Source: Ashinkailepas kermadecensis (Eukaryota; Arthropoda; Thecostraca; Neolepadidae). Taken from it: 64,000 bases of DNA. A model generated the notes under the pieces. The model saw only the letters and a list, made by a program, of their open reading frames with translations, did no database searches and had not been told where the DNA came from. The position numbers and the translations under genes are program-made. The stretch lies in assembly GCA_034440615.1 (NCBI GenBank), contig JAOTOM010005179.1:1608001-1672000 (forward strand). Direction: 5' to 3'. Shown here one piece after another: positions 55,252-64,000 of the stretch (position 1 is its first letter; each line of letters starts with the position of its first letter).

Positions 55252-56512
55252 CTCGAGCTGACAGCCGATCTGTCCGTGGCTGTAGCAGTGACTGACAGCC
55301 CATCGGTCCGTGGCCGTAGCAGTGACTGACAGACCATCAGTCCGTGGCTGTAGCAGTGACTGACAGACCATCAGTCCGTGGCTGTAGCAGTGACTGACAG
55401 CCCATCAGTCCGTGGCTGTAGCAGTGACTGACAGCCCATCAGTCCGTGGCTGTAGCAGTGACTGACAGCCCATCAGTCCGTGGCTGTAGCAGTGACTGAC
55501 AGCCCATCGGTCCGTGGCTGTAGCAGTGACTGACAGCCCATCGGTCCGTGGCTGTAGCAGTGACTGACAGACCATCAGTCCGTGGCTGTAGCAGTGACTG
55601 ACAGATCATCAGTCCGTGGCTGTAGCAGTGACTGACAGCCCATCGGTCCGTGGCTGTAGCAGTGACTGACAGCCCATCAGTCCGTGGCTGTAGCAGCGAC
55701 TGACAGCCCATCAGTCCGTGGCTGTAGCAGTGACTGACAGCCCATCAGTCCGTGGCTGTAGCAGTGACTGACAGCCCATCGGTCCGTGGCTGTAGCAGTG
55801 ACTGACAGCCCATCGGTCCGTGGCTGTAGCAGTGACTGACAGCCCATCGGTCCGTGGCTGTAGCAGTGACTGACAGCCCATCGGCCCGTGGCTGTAGCAG
55901 TGACCGACAGCCGATCGGCCCGTGGCTGTAGCAGTGACTGACAGCCCATCGGTCCGTGGCTGTAGCAGCGACTGACAGCCCATCGGTCCGTGGCTGTAGC
56001 AGTGACCGACAGCCCATCGGTCCGTGGCTGTAGCAGTGACTGACAGCCCATCGGTCCGTGGCTGTAGCAGCGACTGACAGCCCATCGGTCCGTGGCTGTA
56101 GCAGTGACCGACAGCCGATCTGTCCGTGGCTGTAGCAGTGACTGACAGCCCATCGGTCCGTGGCTGTAGCAGTGACTGACAGCCCATCGGTCCGTGGCTG
56201 TAGCAGTGACTGACAGCCCATCAGTCCGTGGCTGTAGCAGTGACTGACAGCCCATCGGTCCGTGGCTGTAGCAGTGACTGACAGCCCATCGGTCCGTGGC
56301 TGTAGCAGTGACTGACAGCCCATCGGTCCGTGGCTGTAGCAGTGACCGACAGCCGATCGGTCCGTGGCTGTAGCAGTGACTGACAGCCCATCAGTCCGTG
56401 GCTGTAGCAGTGACTGACAGCCCATCAGTCCGTGGCTGTAGCAGTGACTGACAGCCCATCAGTCCGTGGTTGTAGCAGTGACTGACAGCCCATCAGTCCG
56501 TGGCTGTAAGAG
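55252..56512. repeat. minisatellite, 34-bp unit x ~37
   Basis: Core CGTGGCTGTAGCAGTGACTG then ACAGCCCATCGGTC. Variable sites are CGGTC/CAGTC, TGACTG/TGACCG, AGCAGTG/AGCAGCG and CCCATC/CCGATC/ACCATC. GGCTGT and ACAGCC in each unit can pair around an 11-base loop that itself has CAGT-G-ACTG symmetry. Open minus-strand frames arise from the stop-free unit. Confidence 0.98.
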
Positions 56513-58530
56513 CATGCTCACTTGCAACACAATCGATGAGCGTCACATCGATCATTAACGCAATGTCGTCGCATGCATATACGTGTATGTCATCGCATGT
56601 GTGCCTGGCACGGATTATCGGCAACGCTCGCTGTCTCGGTTGTCGTTACTTATTAGCATGTTGTGTGATTATGATGCATGTTTATGCGTGACGAAATGGC
56701 TTCCGCAACCATTTGTCATAGATGCTGCTGATTTTGATGCATACATACATGCATAATATATTATATGTTACGCTTGTATACTTACAGACGAACGGCGTTT
56801 TTCCGTGATCGCAAGAACATAAGATAAGAACATCACTCTTCTTCATGAGCGAGGATTAATTTTTGAGTAAAGGAAGCAACTAAGCGGCGCACAGTACCGT
56901 GTTTTTGGCTCATTTGAAGACCACATAGTGCACCGTTGAACACCCGCTTAGTGCATGGCCTCGGTGCAGCTGCACTGGGATAAGCGCTGAATAGAAGACG
57001 CATATTTCGAATTCAACGTCAAAAACTACTCCAGTGACCTAAGTTTTCCATTAAATATCAATTCAGGCCATTTGAGGCAAACTAAGTTCAGTGACCTCCG
57101 ATGACGCTGAAGAAGCACCGTGGTCACCTGTAGCCGGCCATCAGAAACATGACATGGTACAAGTTCGGTTTAAAGGAATGCATTCAGCAAGTTTCGTTCC
57201 GTTCTTACACAATCTGACCAATAATTGAAGAGGGTATTCCAGCACACCTATTAGACCACACATCCATGAGCTGACCTGATACTGATCTGAAGCATTGCAC
57301 ACACGTAGAACATATTATGGTCCATCGTAATATTCATTTTTTGCTTGAAACAATGAGATACTAGAAATTTAAATCGGCAACGGGAAGCTTCACTACGAAG
57401 TATAAGTTGTGGTTATGAGCTGACCTGACATGATTTTAAGCTGGACCATAACCTCCAAATTATGTATATGTTAAGGACTGATATTTTGGCAGCACTTTGA
57501 CCATTGTTCTAAACACGGCTCTTTTCAGAACCGATTACTAACATTGACCTCATCCAGCTCAGTTATCGGTACTAATACAGAGCCCAAATTACCATCAAAT
57601 GATCTGCTGTCGAATTGTGTACAGCCAGCGAAATGTTATTTGCGGTCCTATGGGTCGAGGTTGTTCTTGCTTATTTGGGGAAATCTTAGGAGGAGTTGGA
57701 GCAAATTTAACCCTCACCCGAGCGCATATTACGGGAAACATTGCCATGTTCCGTCCTTAAATGCTTTGATATATCGGCCTTGAAAGTTGAGGCTGACAAT
57801 TTGTTTTCTCACAAACATTGATTTTTTTCTTGCTTCTGTTCCCGGGCCAATCCCCTCCCCTAGTATCCTCTATAAACTGAGTGACGCCACGACAAAAGGG
57901 TGTGGTGCTACTATCCATTGCTCCTCTTATGGAACATCAGAAAATAGATGTTCAGAATCGTCGACCTCGGACAAGAAAAAAGGTTGCTTCGCACCAGGGT
58001 ACGTGGGCGCACCAATTCTTCACAATAGGAAATAAAAATAAAATTCGAAATATTTGCATGTTATGAAGATTCCCACCAGCAAAATAACATCCCCGTCATC
58101 TAAAGATCAATTTTCGATACTCAGAGATTATAAAAAAAAACGCATGGTCACAACAATTGGTCACTGAATTCATGCTTTCTGAATTTGCATGGAGTAAGCT
58201 GTGTTTCTGCCAAATGCATGATGTATTTAAAAAATGAACTTACTATTATAGTGAGAAAACATTAATTTACTAACCCTAATAACGAAGGTTCCTGAGCAAA
58301 ATTCTGAAACCCCCACACCAAACCTTTCAGCAGTCACATTTGCAGAGAAACTTGTAGTTATTCCTGGTTTCCATTTGACTCATAATTGGGCTGGAACCAG
58401 CAATAAGTGAATCCAATATCAGCTGGAAGTGGCCGTCACGAACGCTGTAACTTGGTTTCACGTGAGCCAGAAAGGACCTGGAGCGAGCTGAGGTAGCAAT
58501 ACCCTTCAGCAAGCACTAGGAGTTTGGGTG
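56513..58530. other. 2-kb unique stretch, no gene recognised
   Basis: Several frames of 60-82 codons, none recognised. Alternating ATATATTATATG near 56755 and an A9 tract at 58132 are the only simple features. Confidence 0.5.
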
Positions 58531-58660
58531 TCACGTAATCCATCCATCACATGCACAAAGGAGACAACAGAAAGGAAGCATTCTGAGTTCAGCCGTCACG
58601 TAGTCCATCCAACACATGCATAAATGAGGAAAACAGAAAGCAGGAGCAAAGCGAGAATGC
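58531..58660. repeat. diverged direct repeat, 65 bp x 2
   Basis: TCACGTAATCCATCCATCAC at 58531 and TCACGTAGTCCATCCAACAC at 58596, each followed by ATGCA, AAA, GAG and ACAGAAAG blocks. Two old copies only. Confidence 0.8.
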
Positions 58661-59440
58661 TTCCTCCAGTTAGGAAACTGACGAGCTAAGAAATAACCGG
58701 GAGAGTAGCTAAAAATGTACCTATCTAAGAAGGGAAGTCATAATACAAAACATTTTTTAACTGATCAAGCATGGTGATGTCAAAATGTGTTGGGAATGTT
58801 GCCTGAGGGTAAGCTGTATTAGAACAGCACACGTGCAGACACTGATACTTCATACAGCTTATAATTCTTCAGGAACATATATTTTGATGGGAATATTGAA
58901 TGGCTATTCATCATGTGTGGTCCCTACAAAGTCAGAGTTCAGTTTTGTTTTAAAATAATAAGCTTGTCAGCTCTAATACGATAATTATGTTTGAACCACA
59001 TATCATCAAAATCATATGTTATCGCTGGTGACACCCTGGCCAAATCGGATCGGGAATAGGCATATGAATAGGCATATGAATACCTAGAATTATAGTTATA
59101 TCGAAGCGTTATGATTCTCATCGAGCATCAATCCTATAGTTAGATAAAATTACGCCTCTGGATGGTGGCCAAGAGAGCCTATCCCCCATTGGGTATTAGT
59201 TGGCAGATCCGGGCAGTGATTGGTGTTTTCCATCTGCGGCGGCCATTAATCATGGGGTAATCCGTCATTCTGGACGCGCCGATTCCTCCCCCAGCCCGAG
59301 GCGTCGGCGTCGGCGGCCCACAGTCGACTGCCCTCTCTCCTCTATCTCCCCTCTTCCTCTGTCACTGGACTCCTTTTCATCCTCTTTCCTCTTAATATTC
59401 CATGTCCTTTATTCGTTCACTTCCCTCGCTCTCCTCAGGG
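58661..59440. other. unique sequence with small GC-rich island at 59200-59330
   Basis: Contains AGGCATATGAATAGGCATATG (10-11-bp repeat) at about 59057-59080, and GCGGCGGCCATTAATCATGG at 59236-59255, the same GCCAT/ATTAAT pairing as other islands. No coding region recognised. Confidence 0.45.
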
Positions 59441-59885
59441 GTCGCGATAGCTTAGTCGGTGCGGCGTTCGGCTCTGGATCGTAAAATGGCGCATTCGAGT
59501 CCTGCAACCGGCAGGATAGTCGAGGCCACCCGCCACCAATCGGCATGATAGTCGAGGCCACCCGCCACCAATCGGCATGATAGTCGAGGCCACCCGCCAC
59601 CAATCGGCATGATAGTCGAGGCCACCCGCCACCAATCGGCATGATAGTCGAGGCCACCCGCCACCAACCGGCAGGATAGTCGAGGCCACCCGCCACCAAC
59701 CGGCAGGATAGTCGAGGCCACCCGCCACCAACCGGCAGGATAGTCGAGGCCACCCGCCACCAACCGGCATGATAGTCGAGGCCACCCGCCACCAACCGGC
59801 AGGATAGTCGAGGCCACCCGCCACCAATCGGCATGATAGGTTCGCGACTCCATATGGCCTAGCAGCCAAATGTGTCGTGAAAGAA
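59441..59885 (+). mobile_element. tRNA-derived SINE, copy B, split by an internal minisatellite
   Basis: The head at 59441-59512 has a perfect A box TAGCTTAGTCGG at 59448-59459, an anticodon loop CTCTGGA with CTG in the anticodon position, and a T-arm with B box TTCGAGTCC at 59494-59502; the T-stem has two mismatches against a GCGGG/CCTGC ancestor. The body CCGCCACCAATCGGCATGA and the end GTGTCGTGAAAG match the SINE at 48366-48522. Ten copies of a 32-bp stretch of the body lie between head and tail. Confidence 0.75.
59511..59838. repeat. minisatellite, 32-bp unit x ~10, inside SINE copy B
   Basis: CGAGGCC landmarks at 59521, 59553 and 59585. Core GATAGTCGAGGCCACCCGCC then ACCAATCGGCAT or ACCAACCGGCAG. 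The unit is itself the SINE body segment around CCGCCACCAATCGGC, so the array grew by duplication within the element. Confidence 0.96.
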
Positions 59886-61253
59886 CACAAGGTTCGTTGT
59901 CTTCGTTCCCCGCTGTCCTCATTTTCCCCTCTATCTCTTCCTTGACAGCAACCCTTCTCTAGCTGCATCCCTGTCTATTATTTTTCCCTTGCCAGTCTCA
60001 ATATCACTATTTTGTTTATCAGCTTCCCTCCTCTCCACTAACCATCGCATTAGCGCTGGTCGAGTCTTTATCTATGCGTACCTCCGCAATAGGTCTCGTA
60101 CAAATGTCAGAAATAAGTAGTAAGTTATTGATGCATTTTGCGTGTATTAATGTCATGCTTAAGTCATGCATTTCAATGACGTTTCTTTGCTACGGTTGCC
60201 CCGAGTTTTGCAACATTGCCCGCCCTTATTCCTGTCTATTGATCTGCACATTTGCAAGTAAATAGAACAAACCGGGACCCAGGAAATGAGCTTCACCCCG
60301 AGTTTCGCCCCTCCCGGTGCGCTGAGAAGAGATACTGTGATATTGCAAATGCGGGTGATCAGTGGCAACTTTGGCGGTGATATTTTAGTCGCTCACTCTA
60401 CGCAAACCTGCGAATTTCGAATAGCACTGTCTCGAGACAAGTGGCCCCGGATTGAAACATACCTGGGTCTTTCACATGATCTGAAATATGCTAGATCTGA
60501 CGTGACCTTTTGGCGTAATACTCTCGGCAAAGAGTGACCATGAGGTACAATCTTGCATAATTTTAAACCACCAGAGTTTTGTCCTTCTATTAGAACGTCG
60601 GAACTCACTTTTACAAAATGGACCGAACTAAGATCATAAGCTAACTTCCAGTCCATAACAAATACATGCTCACTGTAAATTGCACCTCATTAGCATGTTG
60701 TGAAATCGAAATCGCCGTGACTAACGCGGCCGGAAAGAACGCCGCACATCATATTGTGTTTCCTTAGGACCTATGCTATCTCGCTTCATTATTGAGGTTT
60801 CTCCAGCCTTTTAAAGGCTCTTTGGCTTTCAATTCACTCTGCTAATTAAATGTACTCTCAGAATCTTGCATTGAAATATATCATGGAGTTGATCTTATCT
60901 GGAGGGGAAGATCTGAATATTTCAATACCGTTCATCATAGCGTTGAAGCCAATGATTGTCTTCTTGAATCTGACTAACGCATAAAATATGTTCTTTAAGC
61001 TGCCTGATAATATCGAAATACATAAACACGCAGCGAGGGGTAGAATAAGTATGTTCATGGGATGTGATGGTAAACAATTGTGAGGAGAAATAACTCTTCT
61101 TTAACGCTATCACGGTAAGGGGGGCTGAATCAGACCCACAACGGTATTTCACCTGACATTTTAAAAACCTTTTGAAGAAACGTTTGAAACATGGTGACTT
61201 ATCCTCCCGTTCTTTTTCACGTATTGTGTCGAACTTCGTGCTTTTATTTTGAG
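59886..61253. other. unique sequence, no gene recognised
   Basis: Frames of 60-90 codons on both strands, none recognised. The long minus-strand frame ending near 60922 is only an extension of the 66-bp array. Confidence 0.5.
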
Positions 61254-61782
61254 CTGGGGTTCTGTTGTAGTGACACCACCACCTGCCGACCCCCAGGCCG
61301 GTTTGATGTGGCAGCCGATAGCGTGTTCTGCTGTAGTAACACCACCACCTGCCGACCCCCAGGCCGGTTTGATGTGGCAGCCGATAGCGTGTTCTGCTGT
61401 AGTAACACCACCACCTGCCGACCCCCAGGCCGGTTTGATGTGGCAGCCGATAGCGTGTTCTGCTGTAGTAACACCACCACCTGCCGACCCCCAGGCCGGT
61501 TTGATATGGCAGCCGATAGCGTGTTCTGCTGTAGTAACACCACCACCTGCCGACCCCCAGGCCGGTTTGATGTGGCAGCCGATAGCGTGTTCTGCTGTAG
61601 TAACACCACCACCTGCCGACCCCCAGGCCGGTTTGATGTGGCAGCCGATAGCGTGTTCTGCTGTAGTAACACCACCACCTGCCGACCCCCAGGCCGGTTT
61701 GATGTGGCAGCCGATAGCGTGTTCTGCTGTTGTAACACCACCGCCTGCCGACCCCCAGGCCGGTTTGATGTGGCAGCCGACG
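61254..61782. repeat. minisatellite, 66-bp unit x 8
   Basis: TGTTCT landmarks at 61324 and 61390, a 66-bp step. Core TGTTCTGCTGTAGTAACACC, ACCACCTGCCGACCCCCAGG, CCGGTTTGATGTGGCAGCCG and ATAGCG. Nearly identical units with a few point changes (GATATGG, GTTGTAAC, ACCGCC). 22 codons per unit, so six overlapping frames look open. Confidence 0.97.
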
Positions 61783-62287
61783 CGCCATGCCACATGCCCC
61801 ACAGGCGTCCCCGGGCCGGATGGAGCGCCTGTCTGCCGAGAGCACGTCAAACTGTGTCGTAATTTATGGTGGGGCGGCGATATCAGCGACGAGAAGCTGT
61901 GTATCTAATCAGAAAACATGGGCGTAGGAAGCCGAGCGCCGCCATCTCACGTCCATTTTTTCTTGTTCCCGGCCACCCCGCCGCGCCCTTGTCTCCAGCC
62001 TATTGAAGAAATGCGGTAAACAATCAAAAATTCATCTGGCAGACCTTATTACGAAGCGGCGCACTCAGGCTGTGGCGAATTTGAAACAGCCGCCCCACTC
62101 CAGGAGTCGAGGAAAACATGGAGGCGGCTCTCTGCGGGCTCCCGTTACAGTTTCACCAGCGCTCGGCGGGCCATCCCAGGTCAAGACACTCGCCGCGGTA
62201 CGACACAGCTCAAGATGGCGTCGGTCGGCAATCCAGCTAACATGGAGTCCTGTGGGAGTAATATCCCACTTTCAACGGATTTAATAC
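61783..62287. promoter_or_regulatory. GC-rich unique island, possible regulatory DNA
   Basis: CpG-rich; contains GCCGCCAT (Pho/YY1-like core) at 61938-61945, TAAACAATCAAAAATTCATC near 62018 and CATGGAGGCGGCTCTC near 62118. A 93-codon plus-strand frame (62003-62284) is not recognised. It ends at a small 16-bp repeat. Confidence 0.3.
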
Positions 62288-62337
62288 TAAGCTTGGGACA
62301 ATGCTAAGCTTGGGACTATGCTAAGCTTGCGACAATT
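62288..62337. repeat. short repeat, ~18-bp x 3 with AAGCTTG
   Basis: Three copies of CTAAGCTTGGGACAATG-like sequence at about 62288, 62305 and 62323. Confidence 0.9.
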
Positions 62338-63405
62338 TTGGACGGGATGCATTTTATCGCATCAAATGTCTGATTGATGAGAATGGGCCTCATGCAGATT
62401 TTTTCATCGTCTTACCTAACATTTTTACGTTCCTGCTGGCATATATCGTGACGTCATCACCAGTGGAGGTGGACCCTCCTTTGGACCGGTGGGGGCGACG
62501 GTCTGAGGTCAGCGCCAGTTTATTGACATTACAGCTTCGTCTCCTTGCTATGTGCATTATATTTAGTTATTGATAGGCCGTATTCGACAAAGAGTAGCAA
62601 AATAACTTTATTTCAGATTTGTCACGTTCAGGTTTAGCGATATGTTTACTCACAAGAGATTAAGGTGAATTAACGTCATTTATGAGGATTTGGGAGAGCT
62701 AAGGGCCCCATATTAATTAAGACGCCATTAGAATAAGTCCCCCAGAACATATTAGTGGTACTGGACTGTGAGGATATATGTAGGATGAAATCATTCCAAA
62801 CTAGTTACGGAAACTCGCTTTGTTTTGAGTTATTTTGACTTTAACTACAATGATTTAAATCAGACTCAACAAAATCGCCGAAACCCTATTTTCTTTGGTA
62901 TTGGTAGACATCAATATGGAAGCACCTGAAGCCTGAAACACCCAGCTACCAACATGTAATTCGCTGTGAGCTAAATACAAAATATTTGAGTATTCAATGA
63001 TTCGAGGCATTATTGTACATGAACAAGGTTTCAGCAGCATATATTCACATCCCCTGGAATGTTTTTCATCTGCTGATGGATCACTTGTGCTGCTTGCATT
63101 TCAAGTGGTCGGCGGCTTAAGACAGATGAGATGCAAGCAGGGCTGGAGATCGCTCTGAAACGCACGGTGGTTGGAGAGGAGGGGGGGGGGGGGCGGCGGT
63201 CCACTGACGGAACCAGAAACTTCATTATGACGGGCTCGGCGACGACCGAATAATAATCATCTGAGCTTAAAAACTCTCAGGACTTGGACACTCGTTGGGC
63301 GTTGGATTGGGTTATCACATTTTCCACCATTGGCATGTTATTAAATTGCAAGAAAGTTGCACTTCCCTGATATTTTGCCACCAATCGGTCTACATGGTGG
63401 GCACC
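62338..63405. other. unique sequence, no gene recognised
   Basis: AT-rich. CCTCCTTTGGACCGGTGGGG near 62475 and a G-run at 63181-63193 look like transposon debris. Frames of about 60 codons are not recognised. Confidence 0.5.
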
Positions 63406-63456
63406 ATCTGACTGACCCCATGGCAGTCAGTCAGATTCCGACACCATTGTGGTGTC
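63406..63456. repeat. two adjacent perfect inverted repeats
   Basis: ATCTGACTGAC (63406-63416) pairs with GTCAGTCAGAT (63426-63436), loop 9. Three bases later GACACCA (63440-63446) pairs with TGGTGTC (63450-63456), loop TTG. Confidence 0.85.
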
Positions 63457-63504
63457 GTTATTGGGGTTGTCGACTCTCGGCTGGGTCGCTGGTGGTGCGT
63501 GATG

Positions 63505-63590
63505 CAGGTGGTGACAATGGTGCGGGCTAGGCGGCTTCAGGTGGTGACAATGGTGGTGACAATGGTGCGGGCTAGGCGGCTTCAGACGGC
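63505..63590. repeat. short repeat, GGTGGTGACAATGG
   Basis: GGTGGTGACAATGGTGCGGG and GCTAGGCGGCTTCAG occur twice, with one extra GTGGTGACAATG between. An early-stage tandem duplication. Confidence 0.9.
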
Positions 63591-64000
63591 ACACGCGTGA
63601 CTGCTGCGGCAGGCCGAGATCGAGCAGTATCGCTTCTGCGTGGAGCCGTCGGCCTCACGAAGTGTAATTCAGCAATGGAAGAGGTGCTTATTTTGACTTG
63701 TTTGACCCTGTTTATATGTGCTTCACTTGAATCAGTCTTGGACGTTGGAGGTGTGCAATCTCTCTTTCATGCTACCCCGTTCGTCACGTCTTTAATTGGC
63801 CCAGATTTTGCAGTGTCCAACATGACATTGCGGGCTGCATATGTATCAAAATAGGTCACATGTGATGCAAAGGAACAGAATCACAAGATACAGAGCCACA
63901 TGTTGTCATCGTGGTATGCCATGGCAAAGCATAGTCATACGAACTGGTGTGGTTGCCAATATACTGCAACAGGAATTAAGTTTTTTTCCCCACAAATTTG
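63591..64000. other. unique sequence; unrecognised small ORF at 63676-63854
   Basis: On the plus strand ATG at 63676 opens a 59-codon frame whose first 20 or so residues (MEEVLILTCLTLFICASLES) look like a signal peptide, followed by VLDVGGVQSLFHATP. It is nested in an 85-codon frame. It could be the start of a secreted protein or chance; no splice site or similarity decides. Confidence 0.2.

Noticed and set aside
1..64000. Telomere or rDNA segment
   Set aside because: No TTAGG/TTAGGG runs and no rRNA-like sequence seen.

Overview
This is eukaryotic, gene-poor nuclear DNA, most likely from an invertebrate with a large genome. Arthropod is my best guess (inference). Support: a broken non-LTR retrotransposon, two tRNA-derived SINE copies of one family, MITE-like ends with the CACTGGCGGATCC or CATAGGCG motifs familiar from arthropod genomes, long CA and TA microsatellites, CpG-rich islands in AT-rich surroundings, and no operon-like or closely packed coding sequence. 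I found no protein-coding gene I would defend. Nearly all long open frames come from tandem repeats whose unit lacks stop codons; they are open in several frames on both strands and are not annotated as genes.

The dominant content is minisatellite DNA. About 28 arrays with mostly unrelated units of 16 to about 100 bp fill roughly a third of the window (my sum from approximate array limits). Layout: 0.9-7.6 kb holds arrays of 35/28, 29, 50, 40 and about 60 bp. 7.6-18 kb is mostly unique sequence with old transposon pieces and a direct duplication of about 1.3 kb (12.0-13.4 and 14.3-15.6 kb). 18-31 kb carries arrays of 81, 49, 45, 16/23, about 31, about 25, 22 and 55 bp. 33.8-45.2 kb is the densest part, with arrays of 29, 35, 97, 47, 33, 52, 25, 51 and 28 bp, the last three end to end. 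45-53 kb is mainly unique with one SINE and the LINE remnant. 53.4-56.5 kb has arrays of 55, 29, 61 and 34 bp. 59.4-61.8 kb has a SINE carrying an internal 32-bp array and a 66-bp array.

CpG-rich, array-free islands at about 31.0-31.4, 39.7-40.5, 45.2-45.7 and 61.9-62.3 kb, and smaller ones at 0.03-0.27 and 25.6-25.9 kb, are the likeliest functional sequence. The one at 31.2 kb has a CCAAT box, a GC box, an E-box and a good splice donor in promoter-like order. Two short cysteine-rich open frames (24.0 and 47.5 kb) could be exons, but the evidence is weak.

The most interesting structural points are: neighbouring arrays that share short seed motifs, a minisatellite grown inside a SINE, an array that flips orientation so its halves can pair, arrays whose every unit encodes a hairpin, and a lattice of about 46 TATATA boxes. 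I saw no CRISPR array, rRNA gene or convincing intact tRNA gene.
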